Positions 44,781 to 55,373 of a stretch of DNA of 64,000 nt are shown here, piece by piece. This DNA comes from Gonatopus flavifemur (taxonomy: Eukaryota > Arthropoda > Insecta > Hymenoptera > Dryinidae), in assembly GCA_018340375.1 (NCBI GenBank), contig JAFFJZ010000001.1, forward strand, positions 11,550,001 to 11,614,000, given 5' to 3'. The stretch's first letter is position 1, and each line of letters begins with the position of its first letter. The notes under the pieces were generated by a model that saw only the letters and a list, made by a program, of their open reading frames with translations, had not been told where the DNA came from and made no database searches. The position numbers were made by a program, and so were the translations under genes.

Positions 44781-46038
44781 ATGTCGAATTACGTACCAGA
44801 AAAAGTCGTCTTGCGGGGAAGTTTAATAACCTTCTTTCATTTGAAGAAAACGGCTGCTGAAAGTTATCGATTGTTGATTGAAGCTTATGGTGAACATGTT
44901 ATAACCTAAAAAACTCGTAAACGATGGTTTCAACGCTTTAAAACTGGTGACTCTGATGTAGAAGAAAAGGAGCGTCCAGGTCAGCCACAAAAGTTTGAAG
45001 ATGCAGATTCGCAAGCTTTATTGGATGAAGACTAGTCAAACGTTGAAGCAATTGGCAAATGCATTAAATGTCGCCCAATCCACCGTTTCTGAACGGCTAC
45101 ATGCATTGGAAAAGGTCCAGAAGGTAGGGAAATGGGTTCCATATCAATTGAAAGACAGAGACATTGAAAGACGAAAAACCATTTGCGAAATTCTGCTTGC
45201 CAAGCAGAAAAGAAAAAGTTTTTTGCATCGGGTCATCACCGGTGATGAAAAGTGGATCTACTTTGATAACCCAAAGCGACAAAAATCATGGGTAGACCCA
45301 GCCTAAGTAGCACAAGAACTTCTCAAATATGCTATGGTGACTCTATGAATGTGAAAGGGTGTGCGAATGAGACTATTTTGGATAAATTCGTTGAGATATT
45401 CTATGGAGGTGCATAGCACATAATTATTCGAAACAGTCTCATTTGGGGGTTCTATACGCATGTTCGTAGGATTTTCCAAACACGCTCTTAGCATTTATAA
45501 CCTCTTCTGCTACTTGGGAGGCTAGCCTTCAATATCACAACCAGTGCGCAATGTACATGGAAAGAAGGCTTTTCCTTGGTATTTGGTGGGATAATAGGGG
45601 AGCTGTGTATTACGAACTGCTGCAACCTGGTGGATCGATCCCTGGCGATCGTTACCGACAGCAATTAATAAGTTGAACAGAGCTTTGCAAGAAAAACGAC
45701 CAGAATACGCACAAAGACACGACAAAGTCGTTTTTCAACATGATAATGTTCGGTCGCATGTTGCGAAAAGTGTGAAAAACTATTTGAAGAACATGAGGTG
45801 GGATGTCCTACCCCATCCGCCGTATTCACCGGACTTGGCCCCTTCGGACTATCACCTATTTCGATCGATGCAGCACGGACTTCCAGAACAACATTTCCAT
45901 TCTCACGAAGAAGTGAAAATTTGGCTCGATGAATGGTTGGTCTCAAAAAGTGAACAATTCTTTTGGCAAGGAATCTATGCTTCGCCAGAAAGATGGGAGA
46001 AAGTCATAGCAAACGATGGCCAATACTTTGATTATCAA
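44781..46038 (+). pseudogene. Mariner transposase pseudogene, mauritiana-type
   Basis: Begins MSNYVPEKVVLRGSL with KKTAAESYRLLIEAYGEHV, then an in-frame TAA near 44906, a TAG near 45031 and a shift into the frame carrying TLKQLANALNVAQSTVSERL, KVGKWVPYQLKDRDIERR and TGDEKWIYFDNPKRQKSWVD. The 217-bp CCC element interrupts it there. After it come a TAG, a frameshift near 45580, and FQHDNVRSHVAKSV plus HPPYSPDLAPSDYHLF, ending KVIANDGQYFD without the usual stop. Catalytic Asp codons survive but the gene is dead. Confidence 0.92.
45302..45518. mobile_element. CCC-type MITE, 217 bp, TSD AG
   Basis: Ends CCTAAGTAGCACAAGA and TCTTCTGCTACTTGGG, flanked by AG (45300-45301, 45519-45520). Removing it with one AG restores the mariner reading around WVDPG, which fixes both borders. 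The centre has GAGACTATTTTGG / CGAAACAGTCTCATTTGG inverted words. Confidence 0.88.
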
Positions 46039-46112
46039 GATAATTCATATTGTTACGTAAATAAACGCCCAAATTCTGCAAAAAAATCGACATTATTAAC
46101 CGAAACACCTAT

Positions 46113-46470
46113 TACGTATATTAGGGTGTTTCATTTTAGAGAGTAGAAATTAAAATGTGTAATTACTGTGGACTTCGTTTACGACTCGAGTTTGAGTCAT
46201 ATCAAAATTATATGTGTCAAGTTTCAAGGAGATTGGACAATACTTAAGGGTTGCATACTTTGAACAGTTTTATAAGAGTGAGTTGGAAAACATTCGTGAT
46301 GTTAATCACTCTCATTCCGAAATCGAACAATCATAAACTTTGAATAGGAAAAAAAGAGGGAATGCTGATCACCGGGCAATGATGGTCATCGTATTATCTC
46401 GATAATTATTGCACGTATCTGCACATAAGGGATGTCGTGGAGTGAGAAGGATATGAAAAGCACTCGTGAT
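46113..46470. other. Spacer without recognised feature
   Basis: About 360 bp, nothing supportable. Confidence 0.45.
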
Positions 46471-46613
46471 TAGAGATGGGCGATACCTATCGATATCGAT
46501 ACGTTTCTATAGAATTTATATGTAGTTTAAATATATGTCAATAAAATTTTGATAAAAACTTGATACTTATTTTATAGAAACGTATCGATATCGATACGTA
46601 TCGTCCATCTCTA
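46471..46613. mobile_element. hAT-type MITE, 143 bp
   Basis: Ends TAGAGATGGGCGATAC and GTATCGTCCATCTCTA, with CGATATCGATACGTTTCTAT paired in both arms. The flanking octamers CTCGTGAT and CTGGTGGT share 6 of 8 bases, a decayed 8-bp duplication. Confidence 0.72.
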
Positions 46614-46633
46614 CTGGTGGTAACACCACTGGT

Positions 46634-47867
46634 GATGGAGAAAGTGTTTTGAAAAAGGTAGAAATCGATTTTAAGGATGAGAGAATAATGTGTGCATTAT
46701 ATAAGAATCAAACCGCAATAGAAGTAGAGGGTCAAGAAGGAGAAGCACAAATTAGAAGAGGGGTGAGACAAGGATGCTCACTACCACCATTGATTTTCAA
46801 TCTATATACCGAAGGAGCGATGAACGAAGTGAAGGAGCAAGTGCAATTGAAATTAAAGATTCAGGGAGAAAATGTAAGCATGTTGAGATTTGCGGATGAC
46901 ATAGCTATATTAGCTACGAGCGGTGCTGAGTTAGAAAATATTCTCAACACTATGAAAACAATATTACTAGAAAAGTATTGTATGGATATAAATAAAGACA
47001 AAACAAAATTCATGATTTGTACCACAGCGAAAACATCAAGAAGAACCAAAATCAAAATAGATGCAGAGACAATTCAGCAAGTGAGAGAATTTAAATATCT
47101 AGGAAGCATAATTACAGAAAACGGTCAAAGCGAAAGAGATATAAGAGCAAGAATAGCACAAGGGAAACAGGCTTTCCATCAAAAGAGACAGTTACTATGC
47201 TCAAAGAATATTAGCTCAGCAGTGAGGGAAAAATTCTCGAAGAGTTACCCCAGTAAACATTTTTCCCCCTCAACATTTCAAACATTCATTATGTTCTCTG
47301 AATGCTAACAGAAAGTTCTCTAATGCGTCGATTTCGGAAATCTTTTTGATTCCTTCTTCGTGATGTCCGGAAGTTATCAGAATGTAATCCAAGTCAACTT
47401 CCTGATAACTTCCGATATCACGAAAAAGGCATCAAAAAGATTTCCGAAATCGACGCATTGGTGAACTTTCTATTAGCATTTAGAGAACATAATGAATTTT
47501 TGAAATGTTGAGGGGAAAATGTTTACTGGGACGTTTGGAGTACAGCATTATATAGTTGTGAAACTTGAACAATGGGAAAAATAGACCAACGAAGACTTGA
47601 AGCTTCTAAAATGTGGTCTTATAGAAGGATGCTTAGAATACAGTGGATAGAGAAAGTCTTTTGAAACATGTCGTTGAAAGAAGGATAGAAGTAATCTGAT
47701 AGGACACATATTAAGGCATGATAGTTTATCGAAAACAATATTGGGAGGAAAAATGAATGGTAAAACTCGCAAAGGTAGACCTAGATTAAGTTATATACAG
47801 CAAATTATACAAGATAAGGGTTGTCGTAAATATGTAGAAATTCAGCCTTTAGCGGATAATAGGTAGG
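46634..47867 (+). pseudogene. Reverse-transcriptase fragment (RTE-type)
   Basis: From KKVEIDFKDERIM onward it aligns with the RT of copy 1: RRGVRQGCSLPPLIFNL, the catalytic FADDIAIL, DKTKFMICTTAKTSRRTKI and FKYLGSIITENGQSERDIR. The open frame runs into the insertion at 47249. Past the insertion the sequence resumes at VWSTALYSCET with a TGA replacing the following Trp, further frameshifts and an internal deletion (the part matching VKNEEVLEQMNEE of copy 1 is missing). Endonuclease domain absent. Confidence 0.9.
47249..47530. mobile_element. CCC-type foldback, 282 bp, TSD AC
   Basis: Ends CCCAGTAAACATTTTTCCCC and GGGGAAAATGTTTACTGGG, arms over 110 bp, flanked by AC (47247-47248, 47531-47532). 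Its host codes KSYVWST uninterrupted in LINE copy 1, so the 2-bp duplication is certain. Confidence 0.92.
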
Positions 47868-47940
47868 GTTGGATCACTTCATGATGATGATGGTGCACGG
47901 AAAGAAAAAATTTGCTGACGCAGCAAATCGAGGTATTATA

Positions 47941-49233
47941 CGAGGGTGGATTGATAAGTTTCCGGCCTGACCAAGAAAAACAACGTTTTTAAGAATTTTT
48001 TTTTTTTTATTTCTCAACATAATCTCCTCCAAGGCTGATACATTTCTCATAGCGGTGTTCTAGTCTAGTAATGCCATCTCTATAGACTGATCCGTCAAGC
48101 TCCTCAAAATACCCATTTACAGCTTCGATTACTTCTTCATTGTCCGCAAATCTCTTACCGCCAAGCCATTTTTTGAGGTTAGGAAACAGATAATAGTCAC
48201 TCGGGGCTAGGTCTTGAGAGTAGGGAGGGTGCGGCATTAATTCAAACTTCAGATCGTTGATTTTAGCCATCGCAACGATTGACGTGTGCGCTGGTGCGTT
48301 ATCGTGATGAAACAAGATGTTTTTCTTCGCCAGATGAGGTCGTTTAATTTTCACTTCGTGGCTCAAACGTTGCAATAAGTCTGCGTAGTATTGACCAGTG
48401 ATAGTTTTACCCTTTTCAAGGTAATCAATGTATATAATACCTCTTGCATCCCAAAAAACAGTAGCCATAACCTTGTTCGCCGAAAAAATTGTTTTTGCCT
48501 TCTTTGGAGTTGGTTCCCCTGGTCCAATCCACTGTTTAGACTGTTCTTTGGTTTCAGGAGTGTAGTGGTGGACCCAAGCTTCGTCAACGGTTACGAATCG
48601 ACGCAAAAACTCGCTTGGATTACGCTTATACAACGCCAAATTGGCGGTAGAAATGTTCTTTCGAATCAATTTTTGGTCGACTGTTAGCAAACGCGGCACC
48701 CATCTTGCACAGAGCTTTTCCATATACAAATGTTGGTGCAAAATATTTTGTACACGTTCATATGACATCTTACAGGTCTCAGCTATCTCACGAACTTTTA
48801 ATCTGCGATCTTTCAGCACTATTTGATGGATTTTTCGATCATATCTGGAGTTGTGACCTCAATGGGGCGTCCTGAGCGAGGCTCATCAGAGGTGCTCACA
48901 CGACCCTTTTTAAACTCGGAAACCCACTGCTTAACGGTTGAATATGATGGGGAGGATGTCCCCAGTGTTGCGTCCATCTCTTCTTTAATTTCCTTCGGCG
49001 TTAACCCCTTCAAATAAAAGTATTTGATGACAGCACGATTTTCCAGCTTTTCCATTTTTACGAAAAACACAGAGGCGTCTTGGTCAGCGTGCTCTCAAAA
49101 CTAAACTAACATGGCGATCGGACTGAAACTATAGCTACAAGCTATCTAAGGATGGTACTATAGAACGCCACCTCAAGGTAGGCCTAGTGGCGCCATCTCT
49201 TGGTCAGGCCGGAAACTTATCAATCCACCCTCG
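47941..49233 (-). mobile_element. Mariner, 1293 bp, TIR CGAGGGTGGATTGATAAGTT
   Basis: TIRs CGAGGGTGGATTGATAAGTT(TCCGGCC) and complement, next to TA (47939-47940, 49234-49235). Minus-strand transposase with one frameshift. The TIRs look identical over at least 27 bp, suggesting a recent insertion. Confidence 0.95.
48007..49055 (-). pseudogene. Mariner transposase, one frameshift only
   Basis: The start at ATG 49055 ([17 protein letters not shown]) fits mariner N-termini better than the Met five codons upstream. The first part ends at IEKSIK-stop near 48819 because the run GAAAAATCC has one A fewer than needed; in the next frame the protein continues VLKDRRLKVREIAETCKMS. Catalytic blocks: VTVDEAWVHHY, FHHDNAPAHTSIV and YSQDLAPSDYYLF, with 34 residues between the second and third Asp (DD34D). 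It ends ISLGGDYVEK and stop. Total length about 350 residues. Apart from the A-run it is intact. It belongs to another mariner lineage than the copies at 22469 and 15932. Confidence 0.94.
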
Positions 49234-49563
49234 TATATAGAATAGCAAAATTTTTTGCTGACCTAGCTAAAAATGTGCTATAACAGCAATCGTGTTAGCT
49301 ACGATAGCAATTTTTTAGCTGTGGCAGCAAAAAATGTTTGCTCCGCCAGCAAATTTTCAGTATTATATACAGAATAGCAAACAAATTTTGCTGGGATAGC
49401 AAACATTTTTTGCTGCCGCAGCTAAAAATTCGCTGTCGCAGCTAACAAGATTGCTGGAACAGCAAATAGTTTGCTCCTCACAGCAAAAAATTTGCTGCTC
49501 TGGCAAAAGGAACCCAGCAAAAGTAGATTTCGCTGCCACAGCGAATTCCTTTTTCTCCGTGTG

Positions 49564-50025
49564 GTAACGCACTCGGTCATTTGACTTGCACGATTGATTG
49601 ACGAAAAGTATTGTTCATTTCTCGACCGATCGGGAGTGATGTTTCTTTTAATTCAGATGAAAGCTAAGAAGGTTATATTCAACTTTGTTTGGAGATTCAT
49701 ATACAGCCATTAGATCCTGAAACGTTATATTGTAATTGATCAAAATAGTTTTCATTCAAATCTGTTGAGTATGTTTTGTGTATTCTGTTTCATAAAATTC
49801 AATCACTATGAGTAAATCCTCCCCTCAGTATATAATGGATTATGTTGTTCGAGATGGCCCTTCAAGAATCAATTTTGTTTCAAATATCGTCAAAAGCCAG
49901 AACACGGCTAGTACGAAGGCGTTTGATAACACATGGGAAGCACATAAGTACCGCACACCACAATTCTGTGAATTTCAGTAGTTGCATATGGAAGTTATTC
50001 AAATGCCATTTCCTATGTACAATGC
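49564..50025. other. Spacer without recognised gene
   Basis: About 460 bp, nothing supportable. Confidence 0.45.
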
Positions 50026-50363
50026 TACTATGTCCAAAAAGTGAGGTCACATTTGAATTCAAACTCTGTATGCAAATGTATTTAGGGAAGTGCAGTTATT
50101 TTGAGGTCAGTAAGACTGTCTCTGATATCCAGGCCCAGGGTCACATCAAAATATTCATTAGTGGTTGAGATACGCTTCGTTTTGTACACTGCTGAAAGTG
50201 AATTTTTCGATTTTTATAATGTCAACATTTGTTGAGCAAAGAATTTGTATTAAATTTTGTTTGCGGAATTAATTTTTTGATGCTGATTCGTTGAAGATGG
50301 TGCAGGAAGCCGTTGGTGATGAGACGATGTCGAGAAAAAATGTTGACAAGAGGTATAAAGAGT

Positions 50364-53260
50364 CCCTGGTTGAACGAACCGATTAATTCCGACCAAATCT
50401 GATTGAATGAATCGTACGCACTTTGGAGCATCAATATTTGGTGATTGAACTTCAATCAGAATTGGTCGGCTTGAATAGGAATCAATGGACGGGCTTCCTT
50501 GAATGGTATTGAATGAGGGATGTACAAGTGAAACAAGGGACACTCTTGCAGAGGGGAATGGGGAGGAATAGAGGAATCCGATTGAATTTGGTTTGAACAT
50601 ATTTATGTTTCTAGATTCAATAGGCATTTGACTTTTTCGATTTTCATATGAAATTCGATAGGATTCAATGATCATTTCACTGATCGTGATCAAATCAGAA
50701 TCAAATGATTGGTTGAATATAGAAAATCGGGGATTTTCGTGATTCAGAATCAAGAAGTAAATCAACGGATGGATGAATGAGAATGAATCAGCATTCGCCT
50801 AGTAATGTTGAGATGGAATAGATAATCAGATTCAATGGGAGAAAGCCCATTATAAGGGTAGAATGTTGTTAATGAGAGATGAATGAGATTGTTTCAGAAC
50901 ATTGTGCAGTCGATATCCTGATTCAATACAATTGGATTCAATGAGCATGCGGACGAATCAATCACTGTAATTATTTGAGAAACAATCGGTGCATGTACGG
51001 AATGAATGAATTGGAAGAATGGGGAACGTGGACATTGCAAGCGAATTGAATTCATTGAGTATTTTTCCAATTAAAAATATTTTACGTTTGGAATCAGATA
51101 CGTTAGGAGAATAGCTGATTGGATTCTATAGTAGGGAATGATTCATATGGCGATACAGGATGGGAAAAATTAATATACAAGGGACAGTATTCCGAACGAG
51201 TTGTAGACAGGGATCGCGCAATTGACCCAATCAAAGTCCATAGGGATTGAGCCGATTGGACACATCTGTAGGCATTCGGGTTTCCTCCGGGGATAGGCTC
51301 TATTTTTCAATCGGACTCGATCCGGGCATGACCGACTGGACTCTATAGTACCCAATGATGCATATTACGATTCTGAATCAAAATCACATTGAGACACTAA
51401 TATGCAAGTTACACTATTCCGAATGAGTTATAAACAGAAATCACACGATTGACCCAATCAGAATCAATCGAGGTCCAGCCGAAGTGAAACACCTGTAGGC
51501 GAATGGAATTTTATCGGAGATAGGGTCTACTCCTGAATCGGAATCAGTAGGTCGATGACCAAATGAATTCTATAGTATTCAATGATACATATGACGATTT
51601 GGAAACGAAATTACATTGAAACACTGATATGTAAGTTATACCATTCCCAATAATTTGGAAACAGGACTCACACAATAGCCCCAATCAGAGTCAATTGGGA
51701 CTCAGCCGATTCGGGACACTTGTAGGCGAACGGAACTTCATCAGAGATAAGCTCTATTAGGTAATTGGGTTCAATAGGATGATGACCGATTGGACTCTAT
51801 AGTATTGAATAATCCATATGACAATTCGGCATCGTAATCATCGTGGAAACACTGTCATGTAAGTCATACTATTCCGAATGAGTTGGAAACAGGGCTCGCA
51901 CGATAGACCCAATTAGAGTCAGTCACAGTGGAAAAGGAACAAAATGTTCAGAAATTTTTCTTCACCGATTTCAGATTCTTTACATCGTTTTTGATGTAAA
52001 GAGGAAGAGGAAAACATCCTTCGTCGTCTGCTTCACAGCTTAGTACTTGAAAGATTGAGTTATTCGTGATCGACCGGATTGAGTACGTGATATGTTACCT
52101 TCAGAATGTAGATACTATCTCATTGAATGAATCATCCACCCGATGTTCGTGGAATCTCGTTCGCAAAGGAAAATCCGAATAGAGGAAAAACCTATTCTAT
52201 TCGATTTGGAGGCTCTATGCTTTCCTATAGACTTTGTCATGATTTGATATTCAATCACGTCAAAAGAATCAGCCACTTTTTCATTGGAACGTGCTAATGA
52301 ATCGGCGGGACATCTAATGAATCCCATTGAGATGAAAATGTCGGTATCACTGAATGCTGAAACCGGACCAAAATTCATGTAACAGCGTTTATTCATCCTC
52401 GATGGGTTTATCCGTCATGCACGGATTCAGTACGTGACATCTCGAATATTTCCGACAGTACCTGCACAGTGTGCACGGTGCACGAAGCGGTTTTCAAATC
52501 AACTAAGATTTTCATTTTGGATCAATCCAATAAAAAGATAAAGTGAATCAAGCACCGCTTCGCGCACAGTGCACATTCTGCACGTACTGTCGAAAACACA
52601 TTTTACTGTCAAAACAACACAACAGATACAATGTCATTGCATAAATCCTCGAATGTATCATTCAATTCATCTCAGTCACATCGGAACGTTTGTAGCAGCT
52701 TGATCGTGAATTGCAATCCAAATCATCAACCAACTGATTGAATCCGATTGGGATACTCTATGCTGCCCCGTAAATTTGCTGATGGATTTTAATTCAATCC
52801 CGTCTAAATCAATCGGTCATTCGCTCATTGGAACTCTCCCTTGAATCGGCGAAACGCTGAATGAATTCCATTGAGATGGCGATGTCAATATCACTGCCCG
52901 TCCGATCCAAAACCGTGTAACAATCCGTATTCATCCTCATTGGCTCCATTCGTAATCGCATTGATTCAGTACGTGATATCTTACTATCAAAATGCAGATA
53001 CCATCTCATTGAAAAATCATCGAATATCTGAATCGTTCCCTGATTCAGTATCATCAAAGCTTAATGTTATCATGCAAATTGGAGCTCATTCAATCCAGTC
53101 ATTCATACCCGCTTCATTTCCTATTCAACAATAAGAAAGCCCATCCCAGTCATCTGATTAGATTCAATCGGCATTTCACTTGCACAATGTTCCGATTCAA
53201 TCCGATTGGTCGATTCAGCAAACGAATTTGGTCGGAATCAATTGTTTCTTTAACCCAGGG
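50364..53260. mobile_element. CCC-type word-array element, 2897 bp, TSD GT
   Basis: Ends CCCTGGTTGAACGAACCGAT and AAAGAAACAATTGATTCCGA-type complement finishing TAACCCAGGG; arms share TTCCGACCAAAT. Flanked by GT (50362-50363, 53261-53262). The sister mariner reads GAAGAGTTCCAAG without interruption (63354-63366). Entire interior is an array of GATTCAATCGGAATC / TTGGACTCTATAGT words. In 51130-51900 a block recurs about every 230-245 bp (CTATAGTATTCAATGATAC). Largest element of its type here; no coding capacity. Confidence 0.9.
52452..52592. repeat. Inverted repeat inside the 2.9 kb element
   Basis: CGACAGTACCTGCACAGTGT is the near-complement of the right end ATTCTGCACGTACTGTCG, with CGAAGCGGT in both arms. 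Likely a nested MITE of about 140 bp. No duplication resolved. Confidence 0.6.
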
Positions 53261-53724
53261 GTTCCAAAGAGGTCGAGCACGTGTCGAAGACGAAAAGCGT
53301 CCCGATCGACCATCAACTCCAACAGACGAGGTTCACGTCCAAAAATTCAAAGATTTGCTGCTTGTAAATCGTCGATTAACAATTGGAGATCTTGTTGGTG
53401 ATGTTGGGATTTCAAAAGGATCAGTCAATACCATTTTGAAGGATTCATAGGGTCTGAGACGCGTCAAATCTCGATTGGTACCGAAAACACTCCGACCATC
53501 GTAGATTTTACTAGAACTCTTATAAATATTACGAGAAATTCTAATAGTGCCGTATTTTACTGAACGCGTTAGTAAATCTTATGAAACATTTTTCTCCGTG
53601 AATGCTTTCTAACTATCAGGATGAGATGAGACGTGGATTTATGTAACCCGGAAACAACCGATCAATCAATTGAATATCGCGCTAAAGGTGAGACAAAACC
53701 AAAAAAATCGATTATTATTCTTCG

Positions 53725-54701
53725 TAGAGACCCTTCAATCAGAGTCTGGTCAACAGGCTGAAAAATGTGAATGCATTTTGATTGGTCCGCCATGTTTCCT
53801 CTAAACTGAGTTGGAGAAATTGCGGCGAATTCAAAATTGTTATTTTGCATACACTCAGTTTTCCATAACACTTCAGTTATATAAGCAAAATATTCACAAA
53901 CTGGAGGGTGAATGTGCGTCAACTTCTCAGTTGGACTGCAAAATGAATTTTGAAATTAATTCCGAAAATTTAAACATCGAAGTGTCTAGAAGGTATAATG
54001 GAAATTAAGTAACGAGTGAAACTAACCTAGATCAACGTAAACAGTTTTCACCATTTCACCTCTCCATGTGGCGTCAAACTTTAACATTATAATTTTTTAT
54101 AAAAAATCATTTTTCGTGCATTCTATTTAAACGCAGTGTACGTTTTCTGTGTATTTCGTGTGGCACAACAACGTACTCATGATGAAACTTCCACAATTAG
54201 GTAGGTATAGAGACCCTTTGATATATCACTCACCTGATTGTGGAAGTTTCATCATGAGTACGTTGTTGTGCCACACGAAATACACAGAAAACGTACTCTG
54301 CGTTCAAATAGAATGCACGAAAAATGATTTTTTATAAAAAATTATAATGTTGAAGTTTGACGCCACATGGAGAGGTGAAAATGGTGAAAACTGTTTACGT
54401 TGATCTAGGTTAGTTTCACTCGTTATTTAATTTCCATTACAACTTCTACACACTTCGATGTTTAAATTTTCGGAATTAATTTCAAAATTCATTTTGCAGT
54501 CCAACTGAGAAGTTGACACACATTCACCCTCCAGTTTGTGAATATTTTGCTTATAAATCATGGAAAACTGAGTATATGCAAGATAACAATTTTGAATTCG
54601 CCGCAATTTCTCCCACTCAGTTTAGAGGAAACATGGCGGACCAATCAAAATGCATTCACATTTTTCAGCCTGTTGACCAGACTCTGATTAAAGGGTCTCT
54701 A
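53725..54701. mobile_element. Long-arm foldback, 977 bp, TSD ATTCTTCG
   Basis: Ends TAGAGACCCTTCAATCAGAG and complement; arms of roughly 450 bp nearly identical (including GGTCCGCCATGTTTCCTCTA). The 8-bp duplication ATTCTTCG lies at 53717-53724 and 54702-54709. TAGAG termini and 8 bp suggest a hAT-driven foldback; no transposase. Short central spacer contains another TATAGAGACCCTTTGATAT. Confidence 0.88.
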
Positions 54702-54784
54702 ATTCTTCGAATACCGTAGTATTATGCATTCCCTCCCGCCGGGTCAAACTGTGAACAAGGAACATTATTCGAGCATTATGCGTA

Positions 54785-55373
54785 CACTGTAAAAAGTGTC
54801 GATGAATATTACGATGCGAGAAAGTAATTTTAATGAAAAATTTCCCTATACTACATTCAGTAATAATGCAAGTATGATTGTAAACCTACCGTAATCAATA
54901 TGAGAAGTTTACAGTTGCCCTGTAAATGTGCGATAAATTCGTGAAATTACTGTTCCCAATATCGAAAAAAATCTTACCTAGTATCAATATAGTAATTTTC
55001 CTAGCATTGACAGTATTGATAATTTCTAATGATTTTCATAACTTCAAGGAAATTTACTGTAAATTCAGTAAAAAAACAGAGACGACTGTAAAATCAATAT
55101 CTGGAATTGCAAACTGATCTTAGAACAAAATGATTTTCTTTTTCGTTGTCGGGAAGATTATTTTGTGTTAATTCAACTCAAAAGAAAAATTATCAAAACA
55201 GTTTGAATTTTTAACCAGTCTGTCGGTTGAACACACCCACAGTTGCGATCAATTGATTCGCGTATTATACATCGTTCGATCTTTCTGTTCGCTGAAGCTC
55301 GTCAATGTGAATATAACGGCCACTGATTGTCATGCGGTCAAAATTAAAATACATCCATAATTATCTTGCTAAT
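54785..55373. mobile_element. TA-flanked insertion, 589 bp, type unknown
   Basis: Sits exactly between the first TA of the hAT-like element (54783-54784) and a second TA (55374-55375). It starts CACTGTAAAAAGTGTCGATG, like CACTG MITEs, but the right end (TTATCTTGCTAAT) is not complementary. Interior words of the AATTTACTGTAAATTCAG type. Interpretation is by context. Confidence 0.45.

Larger units (their letters stand above)
44308..46112 (+). mobile_element. Mariner (mauritiana-type), split by a CCC element
   Basis: TIRs ATAGGTGTTCCGGTTAATAA and the complement ending CGAAACACCTAT, next to TA (44306-44307, 46113-46114). 1805 bp with the 217-bp insert at 45302-45518. An inverted repeat of TGATAGTTTCATTGG / CCAATGAAACTATCA-type sequence near 44500-44560 lies in the 5' leader and may be one more small insertion. 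Confidence 0.9.
46634..47889 (+). mobile_element. RTE-type LINE, copy 2, 5'-truncated
   Basis: Plus-strand copy of the LINE at 8083-10861, truncated into the RT domain and ending in a TGATGATGATGG tail. Interrupted by the CCC element at 47249-47530. Directly followed by the CACGG element at 47896. Confidence 0.9.
47896..49561. mobile_element. CACGG-type word-array element (about 371 bp) split by a mariner, TSD TG
   Basis: Starts CACGGAAAGAAAAAATTTGC and ends CCTTTTTCTCCGTG, flanked by TG (47894-47895, 49562-49563). Interior words TTTGCTGCGACAGCAAA in both orientations. Same family as 6826-7027. The mariner 47941-49233 sits near its left end. Confidence 0.75.

Noticed and set aside
50250..50765. 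Open frame of 171 codons on the minus strand
   Set aside because: It lies within the GATTCAAT word array; its apparent coding capacity comes from repeated words lacking stops in one frame.
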